From: Cylindrodendrum hubeiense
Lineage: Eukaryota > Ascomycota > Sordariomycetes > Hypocreales > Nectriaceae
Reading direction: 5' to 3'
Length of the DNA stretch: 64,000 nucleotides
NCBI GenBank assembly: GCA_014621425.1
Contig: JAANBB010000190.1
Coordinates: 1 to 64,000 of the forward strand
The position numbers were made by a program, and so were the translations under genes. Numbering within the stretch: position 1 is the stretch's first letter; each line of letters opens with the position of its first letter. The notes beneath the pieces are model-generated. The model saw only the letters and a list, made by a program, of their open reading frames with translations, was not told the DNA's origin and searched no databases. This document shows positions 45,419 to 57,284 of the stretch, one piece after another.

Positions 45419-46833
45419 TTAGAGAGCTGCCCCCTCTCCATCGAAGAAAACTTCATCCAACAGCGACAACAGGACCTTCTGTCCCTCCCATTGCTCCACA
45501 GCCGTCGGCTTGATTTGTGCCGGTGGCAGGACGAATCCAAAGTCGCCCGTGTCTCTCAACTCAATCGTGTAGGAAAAGTCGGCTCCGCCAATGCTGTACA
45601 CGTGGTCGGGTGCGGCTCCCGTAGTCGTGTATAGCGTCGCACCGCTGGGGCCAAACGTGAAGGTCGTGCGCGCATCTGAGCTATCGCGGATCGTCTCGCT
45701 CACGAGCGACGCTGCCTTGGTCCACTTGCCAAGTTCTGGGGCATAAAGGGTTTCGTTGTATCCGTATGGCGACAGGATGTACTGTCCGTAGCTGTGCCAA
45801 TCGATATACAGCTTGATTCCAGCACCGTCGCGCAGCTTCCTCACCAGCTTGTCCAGACCATGGTTCTCAGGGCTGTCCGAGGGCTTCTCGCCTTTGTATA
45901 CCTGCGAACATGGATCGGTAGAGGCGCCGAGGGCATTCGCGTTCCAGCCAAACTCCCAATTACGGTTGATGTCTCGTCCAATGCACGAACCTGAAGGAGG
46001 AGGCTGGCGGTTTTTGCGCCACAGTCGATCGCTCTTTTGAGAATAAACGAAGCCTTTGCAAAAGTTAGAGCCTAGCCATGAAGAAATATCGTTATTGAAT
46101 ATGGACAACTTACCATCAGGATTGACAACTGGAATGATGTAGAAATCATATGAATCTAGGAACGACTGGACCAGCTTATCCTTGTCTTTGTAGCCTTTAA
46201 TCAGCTGCAGGGCAATGTATTCAACAGTCTAAAGCAGGTTAGTCTTCCGAGTGGAAGCAAATCATCAGACTCGTTTTCACATACCTTGGAGCTGATCCAT
46301 TCTCTAGCATGCACCGTTCCATGGTACAACACGGCTGGCTTTCCAGGCCCACCCTTTCCCCAGAGATGAAGTCCAGTGATTTTTCGTTTCTCATACGACT
46401 TTCCGGAAGTAATGATCTTGGAATTCTTCGGGAATAGTTTGTGCAAATCTTTGTAGTACTCGAGATGATCCGCGTAACTGTGGTACGAATCGTACCATGC
46501 AAGGTCGTCGGCCTGTCGCTTCCACTTCTGAGTGGTAGACGATTCTGCGGCGATTGAGTCTCCCAGGTCCTCATGCATAACATGGGAATCGAGTCCAAGC
46601 GCCTCGAATGAATTGAGCTGGTCGGGGGCGAGCACGATGTCAATGAACTGGTGCTCGTGTGCCCATTCTTCGTACGACAGAGATGAGAGCTTTGCCTCAA
46701 CAGCAGATGGGTTGCCAGATGTCTTTACGCGGACAACTTTGTATCCATCGTATGATTTGGCTTCGGGACTTGGGGCTGCTGCTACGCTCACCGCGAGCGA
46801 AGCTAAGAGGGGGGTCGCAAAGCTGAGCTTCAT
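45419..46833 (-). CDS. Secreted M14A metallocarboxypeptidase (carboxypeptidase A/B-like) proenzyme
   Basis: Exons 46285-46833, 46114-46228 and 45419-46053 give 432 residues. Introns are 56 and 60 nt with GTATGT and GTAAGT donors. A signal peptide (MKLSFATPLLASLAVSVAAA) is followed by an M14 activation propeptide up to about residue 106, where KWKRQ is a likely cleavage site. Zinc ligands are His175 and Glu178 in VHAREW and a later His in IDWHSYGQ. The catalytic Glu lies in YTIELRDTG near the C-terminus, and the substrate-binding Asn-Arg is in RDINRNW. The enzyme removes C-terminal amino acids from peptides outside the cell. A second in-frame ATG lies 11 codons upstream at 46866 and would lengthen the signal sequence. 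I prefer 46833. TATATA-like sequence lies ~100 nt upstream. Confidence 0.94.
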
Positions 46834-49702
46834 TGCTGCGAAGATGGTCCGTGAGATGAGAGACAAGTGAGGACGAGAACAGTGTCGGTTGAGTCCTTAT
46901 AGACATATCGTAGTGTTCACGCGTGGTGCCTTGAATATATACCAAAATGTACACCACGTGACAGACGAAATGTTGCTTCACAGCAGCTTAGTATCTCGGC
47001 GTGAGGATACGACGATAATTCTTGCGTGAAAGCATCAGCAGAATTCGCCATGGGCCGTTAGACAGTGCAGGCTTGCAATTCGCAATTCTGCCGATCAAAA
47101 GTACTGCCAAGCATTTTAGTGCGCACCTTCACCTTCCAGATTGACCACAGCGGCTTATTCGCAACCCATGCATTGCAGGGTTGCTTCATTGGTACTGGCA
47201 ATGCCAATTGCCTGGAAGAACGGCCGTAGTACAAACAAGCTCGTAACGATGACGCACATGCAGCTCATGTAGGCCGCGATAGATGACAGAATTCATGCTG
47301 TTGGTGGGGCCAAGAGTAAGCTTAATATCCTTGGCAGGGTTGGCATTGGCAACTTTTCCGTTCGCGTCTGGGCCTTTTGCATGGACTCGTTGCTGTTCGC
47401 AAGGCTATGAGGCGATCAGACCCCGCATGCAAGGTTAGTCTCGGGTATGACTGGATTGCGCTGTCGCAATTATGTCCAAGCATTAGCAATTGCCATATCC
47501 TGACAGCTGCCTACTCGGGCGATGTCACCGACAGGGCTGTGCTGAAAGCAGCAGGGAACTCAGTTCAAATAGAGACGGTGCAGGATCTCCTCGAAATAAA
47601 GAACTACCTAGACGCCCATCAACTCAAGGATACCCAAGTATCTTTTGTTAACCGAGAAGTGTCGTTCCATCTGATCCTGGTTCACACGCCTGCAAAAGTG
47701 CCAAGCTTTTCCCCAGCCCTGCCCAACCTCGCAATGTTCCGATGCTTCCGCCACGGATAGCCATATGAAGAACTCAAAGAGATCTCAATGTCCCTTGCAG
47801 CGCCAGCATTCTGGAAATGGATGCATAAAAACCAGAAACCCCTGAAAACCAAAGATGGGCCACACGAATCACAATTCAAGTTGTCCATTGTAACGTGACC
47901 TAGCGTGGGGAGGATAGAGGAAGTCTGAAGCTGTCACCAGAACCCGTGAGTCTGTATTGCAGAGTTGATATTTAAACTTCAAGTTAACCACAAATGATGC
48001 AACTATAAATCCTACCATTCAGGTACCACGGGTCTGCTGCGACTCGACGTTCCTCGTATCAATTTAATCTAGTGCATTAAATAATAGTCTATATGCGATG
48101 AAAGCTCTGGGGGAGGATCATTACGTCGAAGGCGAGTATCTTCCTCGCCGCGCTGCCGGGAAACGAGCATACTAAGCTTTCAATTGTCTGTGGCTTGAGG
48201 TTGTATGATGTCTTAGCAAATCCTAGCTATTCTTAGAGTCCATACATTGAGTATATTATCTAAATCTTTCAAATCTAAACACCATGTTCCCACTAACGGC
48301 TCCGCCATTGCCTCAACCACCACTATGCACTCCACTTCTCCGGTGGATCTGGGCCGAACGCCTCCACATGTACAACACAGTTGGGTACGAATACAGTGAA
48401 CCCCATCCGAAATGGATTTGACTGAGAAAATATCTGACATCTTCGAGCATCTTAAAACTATTTGAACTATTACCGTCACTCATGAGACTCACGTTAAGAT
48501 ATATTGTGTTTCTTTTCAGTCGTCGGCTTTGGGGTGCGGCTGCAAGTCGTGGTGAGGCATTGCCTCCAAACCGTGATGCCCTCGTTCGACTCGCTGACAG
48601 GAAGACGCCTAGACACTAGACTATCATGGCCGCATGTTAGGGTTTGTGTTATCTAGGCGATTTAGAGATAGCTACTCCCGATTGTCCCTTTCCACTCAAC
48701 GTTTCACCTCGCCTGTCGACTTCACTGACATGTATCTGTCTTTACAGTAAAAACTCACACGCACCATAGGTAATGGCGGCTCTGACAGAGGCTTAGGCTT
48801 GTAATAAGACCAATCACTCTGATTGAGGAACCAAGGACCTCTGCAGATGAGCTTATGAAGCTGAGCGAGGGAGGAATGCAAGATAACCCTGTCACCCTGG
48901 AATAGGTCACGAATATATAGCATTTCCTTCTCTCATTGTCTTTTCACCCTTACTCACACACAAATTATGAATACACAGTCCATAAAGCCTTTGTCAAGTG
49001 ACCTTACATAGAGTCATCAGCCATATTTCAACTAGCTGACCTTGGACAACAGCTGGCACCTTCTCATAGTGTTCTACGTCAGTAGGTGGAAACCCCATAC
49101 GATAAATCTCATACATCATCTTCTATGAAACTCAAATAACTATTGCACATTATATCCATTAGCTAGGTATTGGATATTAAATACTACAATGTTAGAGCAC
49201 TATGTGGTGAGTATTAAGAGCTAAATGTGATACAAGTTGAGGGTCTGTAATGCTAAAGGTTAGGGGCTGTGTGCACTAAATATTAGGGGTAAGTACTGAC
49301 ACACATAGTGGCTGGCTGAATTAGGTGCAATTCCCGAAGTTTTCGTATTTCGACCATTTGCACCTTTTGCAGACCTCATCTAATATAAGACTGTACACAA
49401 CCGCTTCTCAATAGCAATACTCCCGGAGTGGATCGTACCTCATGTGAGAGGGTCCATAGCCTTGGCACATAATCTACAGGATCGGCATAATGCCATCATT
49501 CCAGAGGACGTAGAGACCAATCGAAGACATCCCAAAGATGCTAAAATGATCCAAGTGATCCACCGCAACATCCAACATACAGTAGGGTTCATCTGGGTTA
49601 AGAGACAATCGAAGCTTAATAATGAAGTATGTCACCATCAATTTACGTGTATCATGAGCGTTCTTTTCTACATACGCATGCAATCATCCAGCCCAACTTG
49701 TC
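46834..49702. other. Gene-poor region of about 2.9 kb
   Basis: It holds the carboxypeptidase promoter (left) and the CAND1 3' flank (right). A plus-strand ORF at 47377-47760 has a protein-like middle (GDVTDRAVLKAAGNSVQIET) but no recognised domain, start context or flanking exons, and may be a gene fragment. From 48.0 to 49.4 kb the sequence is AT-rich with no credible ORF. Repeat copy B occupies its right end. Confidence 0.45.
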
Positions 49703-49712
49703 TTAAACCATA
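49597..49712 (+). repeat. Dispersed repeat copy B, overlapping the CAND1 stop codon
   Basis: It matches 21140-21257 in the same order of blocks, including the identical 17-mer atcaatttacgtgtatc at about 49637. It runs into the last codons of CAND1 exon 4, so the CAND1 stop at 49703-49705 lies within the aligned segment. Confidence 0.65.
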
Positions 49713-52700
49713 CGCGTCTGTAGCTGGGTGTTCTCCTCTCGCAGACCCCGCAATTGCTTCTCAAATTCTTTGTTCACCCACTCCCAGTAAGCCGTCCACA
49801 CACCCGCAGCGCCTGCATTACTGGTCGCTGCTCCGGCGTTGCCCGTCATGGCCTTCATCTTCTCACCCAGTAGGAGTGTTACTCTGAGGATGCTCTTGTT
49901 GGCCTCCTCCTGCTTCTCGAGGTCTTGCTTAACGGCATTATCCTTGAGCTTGACTGACAGCACTGAACGGTACGACTCCGCAATCGGGTTCAGTCGGCGG
50001 GTTGTCTCATCAGGGTCGATCGTAATCAACTTGGTGACCATGAGGTTGCAGAGCTGACGGATATCGTTGTCGTCCTTGAGGCCATCCACCACGCGATCGT
50101 AAAAGTCGATGTTGTTGATGCGGCTGAAGGCGGTCTCCATCAGAGCATAAAGGGTTTCATAAGCGCTCTACTCCCAGTTAGTATCCATCAAGTCGTGGCT
50201 TCAGAAGGTTTCTTACCTTGCGAACTTCTAGTCCGTCATCTACAGTATGCTTGAAAGGACCCATCATGACTTCCCTAACCAGCTCCTTCTTGATCACCGA
50301 CTCCTTCAAGACGTACGGCATCAACTCACCCAAATGCGGGTGAATCAGGTCAGGCTTGTTGCGTGCAGCCGTGGTTAGCGTTGTCATTGCCAAACGGCGA
50401 ATGTCCATATCCGAGTCTTGAAGCATGACAAGTAGCATGTCGATAAGAACATTTCGGAGCAACGAATCAAAAGCCTCGTCGCTCTCGGGCAGGGTGTAGC
50501 GCACAGCTTGGACAGCCATTCCGCGAACGCCCAAGGATTGATCCCTAAGAAGAGTCTAGATTTCCGTTAACATTGTTCGACCGATTTTGCTGCATAGATA
50601 AGCTTACCTGGAGACGAGGCATAAACACAGTGGGGTCAAGGGTGACGAGACGACCGACACACTCGGCACACACCACCTTGTTATCAGCGTTGTCGGATGC
50701 CTTCAGTAGCTGATCCCAAATAGCAGGAGCGTAATTACGCAGGTCAGTGGACTGTGCCGAGATGGACTGCAGGATCTCCTTGATAGACTGAATGAGCAGG
50801 TATTGCGTGTTTCCTCCCTTTTGCATGGTCTCCAGAATGACGGGGAGGAACTCTGGCACATTGCCAGAACCTGCTCTTCCGAGAGCAATTGCAGCAGAAA
50901 GGGAAACCTTGTCAGGCTCCGCATGGAACTGTTCCAAGAACAGAGTGGGCTTGAGAGGTGACTTCGTTCCGAGCCTCATTCCAGCCTCACCCAAGACAGC
51001 GAGGGCAAGGCTCACGCGAGCATCGTCGTTGCCCTTTGCGCTTACCTGAAGCTCCGAAACAAAGCTGTCCAGCTTCACGCCTGCAGATTCGCCTCCAGCC
51101 ACAAGAAGAGTTCCTATCACCTTGCCGACAACTGCTGGGTCACCCGAGACACTGACGTCCTTCAGCAGGCCATGCATGAGCGACTCGCCCGCGCCACTTT
51201 CACCAATGCTGCTGATCAACACCAGTAGCTGGTCCAAAACAATGCTCGCGAAGTGGGACTTCAGGAGCTCGCAGAGCGAGGTGATCATATCACTTGTCAC
51301 GACGAGATCGGCGTGATCGGGTACAACCTTAGCCAGAATGAGAAGGGATGGTCCGAGAAGGTGGGTGTCACTGTGAGTAATGACAGGCATCAAAGCCGAA
51401 ACAATTCCTTCGATAGTTGATGGTTCCAGCTGGCCCTTGGTGGCATTTGAGAGCGCCAGGTGCTTGAGAGCCACGATGCTTGATCCTCGCAGGGCTCTGT
51501 TGGCTTTTCGCAGCTGGGCAGAGAGCTCGAGAGCAACATCCTGAATCCATCCTTTCTCGAGTTGGCCAGGGCTTCTCGCGAAGGCAGCAACGTTGTCAAC
51601 GGCCCTCACAGCAGCCAGTCGTGTGGTCTCGTTCTTCAGTCGCTCTTGGAGAACGTTCAGAGCAGCCTTGCGCTTCTCTGCTGAGAGCAGGGCCGAGCCC
51701 TCTGTGCTAGAGGTTCGGGAGATGAGGACTCCAAGTGCATGGATAGCTCGCTGGCGAACCTCAGCGTCAGCATCGTTGGCTGAAGATCGGTTTATGATGA
51801 CGTCGTAAAGCTTCTCCAACTCGTCTTTGTACTTAGATCCGGCGTTACGCGACCTTGGGGGGGTGATGGTCTTAACAAGCTCCTCGACGGTACGAATAGC
51901 TTCGCTTGAGATCTTGTAGAAACGGTCGTGGACGGCCGAAGCGACTCCGTCAACGATATTTGTCAGATAGGGTTGAAGGATAGTGGAAGAGTGAGTCTTA
52001 GAAATGTCGCTAATCAGCTTCAGGGCTGTAACTCGGAGGGTGCTAGGAGTGGCCGAGGAAGATCCACCTGCAGAAGACAGGGAACTCGAGACAGTGCCAG
52101 AGCCGGTGGGTTTGATGGCTTCAATAATTGGGCCAATGACTTCGTCGAAGTATTCAGCAAGACCGCCGTGTTGGACTGACACAATGTCATCAAGGAGGCT
52201 GATGACTGCCTGTTTTGTTGGAATTGTCTTGCCCTTAAGCTGCTTCGTGATGGCCTTGATAATAATTGGGGTGAGGCGAGCAAGATCAGCTCGAGGGCCA
52301 GTCGCAGGAACCTTTTCGAGCACGGGAGATGCAAGACCAGGGCCAGCCATAAACTGCGACACGGTGCCGCCACCGCCACTACTTTGCCGTCTTCGCTTCC
52401 GGCTAATGGGGATTCGCGACTCGGATTCCGGCTCGTAGTCATCCAGCGACAGGTCGGGGGCTTCGAGTCCCTCCCCAGTCTTGCGAATAAGGAGGGAAAG
52501 AGCAGAGATGATCTCGAGTCGGACGTTCTCCTCTCTCTCATCAATGCACTTGATCAGAAGAGGCGCGGCTTGGTTGTACAAAACTCCGTTTTCGAGAAGA
52601 TCGCCACTGCCACGGGTCGAAATGAGAGTGTACAAGGTCTTTGCGGCGCATCTTCGGACCTTCCAGCTGGCATCGTCATCATCATCCTCGAATCCATCAT

Positions 52701-53935
52701 CGGCATCAAATTCATCATCATCGTCAGCTTCTTCCTCGTCCTCGTCCATTTCCATATCCTCGTCATCATCATCCATAGAGTAGTTGGGGTCGTATTTGAG
52801 GAATCGAAGGCAAGAAGCCATTGTGTCGTCAGTGAAATTACGCATTTCCTGGGGGCAGGATGCCAGGAAAGCTTCAAGGGCGACCAAGGCAGCCTCACGG
52901 ACATCGTTGAACTCCTGGCCAAGGTCATCGCCATCGCTCAGCTGCTCCAAATGATGTTGCAGCTCATCGTCGCCGAGAGCTTGGAGAATGAAAGGAGCAG
53001 CCTTGGGAAGATGAGGTCCGAATCTAGCAGGAATGGACCTCGCCATACTTCCCAGGATCGAAATGTAAAGACGCCGGGTGACAGCGCCGTTGCTTTGTTG
53101 CGAGAGACCAGCGGTGATTCGGTTAACCACATCTTCGAGGTGCTCGTCGGACAGGTACACAGCAAGCATCGAAATGGCGACAACAGCACGCTTCTTGACC
53201 ACTGACGATCCCTTCTCGCTCTCGAGGAGTTGAATGACAACCTCCTGCATCGCTTCGACCTCGACCTGAACAAGCATAGGTCCGAAACACCGGACAACCT
53301 CTATTAACACATCGACGGCCTCGGCGTTGAGGTCTCCTTCGTTTTGTAGCAAACCCTCTGGAACAGCAGGGAGTGTCACCTGTGCGTTCTTAGGGACTTG
53401 TGTCTTGGGACCGGGCCCAATCAGTCGGGGAATGAGCACGCGGCTAACGGCATTGTATGATTCTTGGACTTCCGAAGTGGGGGGTAGGCCTGGGACCGGG
53501 CGGGGGAGAGCGATTATGACGGATCGGAGGGCCAAGGACGGAACCGCGTTGTCCACAGAGTTCTTAAGCTTAAGGGACGAGAGCTTCTCGATCATCGGCG
53601 CAATAATCGGGGTGGGGACCTTGCCCACGAGAGGGCCTAAGCTGCGAAAGTCAGTTAGCGAGTCGTACGGGTTTGGTAGCCGCAAGCTGCACATACCATT
53701 TAATTGCCAGGTTCTGAACCTCGCCGTTCTGGTCGTCGAGAGTCTTGATGATACTATCCACGGTGCGGGCAGCGATATTGTAGTCATGATGGAGGAAGTC
53801 GGGCTTCGCGTGTGTGAGGAGCTGCAGCAAATCGTTCAAGGACATAAAACGAAAGTCCGGGTCGGTGTCGCTGAGCTTCTGAACATGGCCCATCACCGCC
53901 TGAGGCGTGGCGTTAATGGTGGTGGGAGTGGCCAT
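49703..53935 (-). CDS. CAND1: CAND1/TIP120 cullin-associated NEDD8-dissociated protein
   Basis: Exons 53697-53935, 50608-53641, 50217-50555 and 49703-50167 join to 1358 residues, in the size range of fungal CAND1 (human about 1230). Introns are 49-55 nt with GTATGT, GTAAGC and GTAAGA donors. CAND1 is a HEAT-repeat solenoid that binds unneddylated cullin-Rbx1 and exchanges substrate receptors on SCF ligases. The N-terminus (DPDFRFMSLNDLL, LDDQNGEVQNLAIKC) is typical, as is the acidic Asp/Glu tract (52.68-52.79 kb on the plus map) preceding ASWKVRRCAAK. The TIP120 domain region includes LGVRGMAVQAVRYTL and LVREVMMGPFKHTVDDGLEVRK. The last exon ends with an Ala/Gly-rich and then Glu/Gln-rich stretch that is less conserved, and its stop lies in repeat B. 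Confidence 0.94.
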
Positions 53936-54788
53936 GTTGGGTGAGCTTCGCTGTGGCGGAACGAGGTGGGGGGGTGTGAAATGGAGGCTTCAGACCATAT
54001 GCGGTGGGATTTGGAGAGCCGCCGGCGACACAGTCCGAGGGTTCCAGGGCGGGTAAAGGGCGGTTTCGAGAGGAGATGTCAAGAAGAATCCCGTTCACCA
54101 CCAGTGGTGTTGGAGATGTGAGAGGTTGGAGGGGTCGAGCTCACAGCAGGCAGGCGGGAGAAGCTCGGAGCTAGGGAGCGCTGCCCCGCAATGACATCCC
54201 ACTGTGCCGGCCCGAAGCTCTGTCTGGGTGGGAATTTGGTTTATCCGGCGAGCATCGAAGCTCAAAGCAATCTTGTTGCACACAGGCCAGGTTGAAGGAA
54301 AGATGAAGGGTTGCTGATCCGGAAAGGGAAGCCAAAGTCATTTAGGTTCGCCGGCCTAAGTTATGAGGCTTCTGGAACCATCGCCGAGGCTTGGCCACTT
54401 TGGCTTCCTAGCCTCACTTATGAATCCTCACCTCCCCATGCATTCTCAAAAGCAAGTGCGGGAAGAGTTCAGATAACCTCCTCCCGTAGACAATGAGTAT
54501 TTTTCTATATTTTCTAAAATAACATGATTTATCGTTTATTTTTCGGGATTAGTAGGCCCTGCATGGATATCCTGCCCCATGATGCTCCACGAGGCGCAAC
54601 CCCAGGCATCTATCATTTTAATGCGTTGCGTCTCCAACTCGTACTAATAGATATCCATGCTCGAGAACCAGGAATCCCGGTTATTTAACTTTTATTTCTT
54701 TTTGCCGGCGTTCTGTATGGCTTCCAAAAACGAGATCATATATGTCCCGGAATGGAAGAATCACACTCGCCATTCATATCCTCCCGCC
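53936..54788. other. CAND1 promoter and F-box-gene 3' flank
   Basis: About 850 bp lies between two minus-strand genes. It includes the CAND1 5' leader (rich in short Pro/Gly-coding sequence) and presumed promoter. No ORF with recognisable content and no repeat was noticed. Confidence 0.45.
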
Positions 54789-56120
54789 TCAACTCACAAA
54801 CACCTGCTTTTCCTTTCGCACTCCATTCACCTGAACCCAATCCAAGTTGGGGAGGCAAAACTCGCCCTCGTAGAAGAGCGTATGCATGGCTTTCGCCATT
54901 TGATCAGCGCTCGGCACCTCGGGCATGTCGGTGCACTCCTTGACAACCAGGACCTTGAGACGGGTCTGCACGGCTGTTTCTAGGACCCTGGTCGGGAAGG
55001 GATGGCAAGTTAGGCGGAGAGTCTCTGGGGCGCCGCCAATAGCGGCGAGGAAGACTTTAAGGATGCGGGAGCCGCTCCCGACTCGCCTTGGGCTTGGGGG
55101 AAAGTCAATATCGAGGAGACGCAAGTTGCAGAATACCTGGTAGGCAGGTTGGACGTCGATTTCTAGCATCTCCAGTATCTGCTCAAAGCTTACATCCCAT
55201 TCAGTATCGTCGGCAGTATCATCTACCGAATCACTGAGTGTAGCTGGGTACGCAGGCACTTTACTGCGGATATACAACTCCTCGACGGGCAATTCGAAGT
55301 CGAAGGAGCCCTCAACCAGCAACTGGAAGAATTGGTCGTCGAAGTCAACATCGTTGAGTATGAGTGTCCGCAGGCTCTTCCACATGTCAGGCTTCCAAAA
55401 GAACATTTCGATAGTATCACCAAGGGGTTCGTCATGTTTCGTGCCGAGTTCCAACACCCGCAATTTGGGCATCACCGGATAGCCCTTGTCACTGACGGCT
55501 TCCATCAGAATATTACCGACAACATTGGCCGGGTTGGTCTCTTCGTAGGAGAGCCAGCGGCGGAAGAAGAACGTCTCGGTCTCTGGGGCCATCATAAGCA
55601 CGCAGCCGAACATGAACTTGACCAGGTCGTCCAAGAGGAAGCCAGTGTCCATGTTCCTGACAACCTCGGAAAACCCATTCGTGGTAGCGCCGTAGTCCAG
55701 CTCAAAGCCTGCTTCTTCCACAATGTCCTTGGCGCTCATCTCCAGGCCGTAGCGCGTTTCCCACATCTTCCAAGCCCTGAGACGAGACTCGGACCGCCCG
55801 GGTCTACCATTCCAATCCAGCGGTGAAATGCATGCGATATGCCGGACAAACTGACGAAGTCGTGGGTTCTGAGCCAACAGGAGGAAAAAATGAGTAATGT
55901 CTGCGGCGTCGGTCATGAGTACGAAGCGAAAGAGGAGAGGCTCCAGAATAGTCCTGGTGCTACGGCACGAGTATGTCAGCGCCCTGAGTGCGCGGTTGTT
56001 TCCAAGGAAATCGGATGAGTGAAAGCTGATCGGGGACGTCGTGTATGGCTCCTCAGGAAGAAGGAGTAGACCGACATGACGGATCAGTTCGATGGGCAAG
56101 GCCCAGGTTGAGAGAGACAT
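54789..56120 (-). CDS. F-box-like protein, function unknown
   Basis: This is an intronless ORF of 443 residues. The N-terminus (LPIELIRHVGLLLLPEE, then RALRALTYSCRSTRTILEPLLFRFV) follows the F-box pattern of fungal F-box/LRR-like proteins. It continues with leucine-rich segments such as MPKLRVLELGTKHDEPLGD and LRTLILNDVDFDDQFFQL and ends with LPNLDWVQVNG. F-box proteins act as substrate receptors of SCF ubiquitin ligases. The F-box match is by eye and weak, so the call is family-level only. The frame's length and Leu spacing support a real gene. It lies on the same strand as CAND1, whose product exchanges such receptors, which may be coincidence. Confidence 0.72.
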   Translation of the reverse strand: MSLSTWALPIELIRHVGLLLLPEEPYTTSPISFHSSDFLGNNRALRALTYSCRSTRTILEPLLFRFVLMTDAADITHFFLLLAQNPRLRQFVRHIACISPLDWNGRPGRSESRLRAWKMWETRYGLEMSAKDIVEEAGFELDYGATTNGFSEVVRNMDTGFLLDDLVKFMFGCVLMMAPETETFFFRRWLSYEETNPANVVGNILMEAVSDKGYPVMPKLRVLELGTKHDEPLGDTIEMFFWKPDMWKSLRTLILNDVDFDDQFFQLLVEGSFDFELPVEELYIRSKVPAYPATLSDSVDDTADDTEWDVSFEQILEMLEIDVQPAYQVFCNLRLLDIDFPPSPRRVGSGSRILKVFLAAIGGAPETLRLTCHPFPTRVLETAVQTRLKVLVVKECTDMPEVPSADQMAKAMHTLFYEGEFCLPNLDWVQVNGVRKEKQVFVS

Positions 56121-57002
56121 TTCTGCGATGGCCCGATGGCCAAGCCGCAGCAGTTCAAAGACGTTGAGATGAGGTGTGCATCATCTGGTTTCATCCGGCC
56201 AGGTGGGTTACGGTCTGCCTTTTCTATGAAGCAGAGCCTAAAGTAGGCGAGCGCAGTTTGCAGCCATTCCATGTCGTGTGGCTGACAACCGTGTCTCAAC
56301 GAGTCTAATGAGGCAAGAATCTCAGATCCTTGCGGCCGAAGAGCCCTAGACAGACCATTGGGGAGGGAGGCGGATTTTTGCGGTTGAGGTGCGAAAACAA
56401 GGGCAACGTGCGGCAGAAAGCACATAATGACATTATATTGATGCAAGGTCTGTGCAATCCGAATATGGCAACTACCTAGTTCAGGAGATAGCCGTTTCTC
56501 TCGTCTGAGACACTGTTTACCAGCTGTCTATTGCCCCCGGCACAAATGGATACAAATGGGGTTCTGGGAACGGCGCGACCGGGCTCTAGATGCGCACCCC
56601 CACGCTTGCCACGCGCCTGGAGCGTCTAGACGGCAGCCGTCGTCAACTCATCCCACACAATGGCCATGGCGGCGGCCTGCATCAGTCCTCATTTTCTCTT
56701 TTCAACTCCGAACACCCGAACAACTCGCACGCATTAAGAACCCACTAATTCCGCATCGAGTTGACGTAACAAGCACGTCCAAAGCACGTCTAAAGCACGT
56801 CTAAAGCACGTCCAACTCACGTCATCGCGCACCACGTTTTCCAAACTAGATCTAGCCATGGCACGTTGCGACCCTCCTCCCCTTGCTTCTGCTGCGGCTG
56901 CTTCTGCTTCTCAGCTTCTCAGCTTCTCAGCCGCACACAGGACATGAGCTAACCCGGCTTCTCCTCTCACAGAATAAGGACTCATCCTTTACCTTTGTGC
57001 AC
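56121..57002. other. Region upstream of the small acidic ORF
   Basis: It contains the F-box-gene 5' flank. At 56772-56815 the 11-bp unit agcacgtc(c/t)aa occurs four times. At 56880-56935 a cttctgctg/cttctcag-rich tract lies before a strong intron-like 3' end (gagctaacc...ctctcacag, ending at 56972). That acceptor suggests a spliced leader exon for the 57003 gene, but I found no donor that keeps a coding frame. Confidence 0.45.
56772..56815. repeat. Four-copy 11-bp repeat (agcacgtccaa)
   Basis: Consecutive copies differ only at the c/t position. Each contains the ACGT core found in bZIP sites. It lies about 190 bp upstream of the small acidic ORF, so a promoter role is possible but unproved. 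Confidence 0.75.
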
Positions 57003-57284
57003 ATGCACCGGCCCCGCGACGCCGATCTGTTTGAGGATTTCTGCAAGGACAAGCTGCCTGACGATGAGATCTACGTCCCGCCCGCCCACCAACCCATTAA
57101 CCCGGAAGACGAGGACGATGTCGTCCCTGATCAGCATGCAGCCTTCGGCATTCAACGCGCCACTCAGAAGTCCAAGGAGCCCGCTTGGAAGGATCTGGGG
57201 CTAGCTGAGCTGATGAACAAAGGCCCCTCCACCAGTGGTGGCGCGGGGTCCAAGACCTCCGGCTCCCGGACATTGCCACGCTGA
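57003..57284 (+). CDS. Small acidic hypothetical protein
   Basis: This is a 93-residue ORF from the ATG at 57003: MHRPRDADLFEDFCKDKLP at the start, an acidic Pro-rich middle (VPPAHQPINPEDEDDVVPDQ), and KEPAWKDLGLAELMNKG near the C-terminus before a Ser/Gly-rich tail. The composition is protein-like and differs from random ORFs nearby. The frame is open to about 56885 but lacks an ATG there. An intron acceptor at 56970-56972 suggests a spliced 5' exon that I cannot place. I do not recognise the family and assign no function. Confidence 0.45.
   Translation: MHRPRDADLFEDFCKDKLPDDEIYVPPAHQPINPEDEDDVVPDQHAAFGIQRATQKSKEPAWKDLGLAELMNKGPSTSGGAGSKTSGSRTLPR

Noticed and set aside
47377..47760. 128-codon plus-strand ORF between carboxypeptidase and CAND1
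   Set aside because: The middle looks protein-like, but no domain, splice partners or neighbouring exons were found. It is kept only as a possible gene fragment.
52384..53205. 273-codon plus-strand ORF within CAND1
   Set aside because: It is opposite the CAND1 HEAT-repeat frame. Its Ile/Val/Ser-rich stretch is the complement of the acidic Asp/Glu tract.
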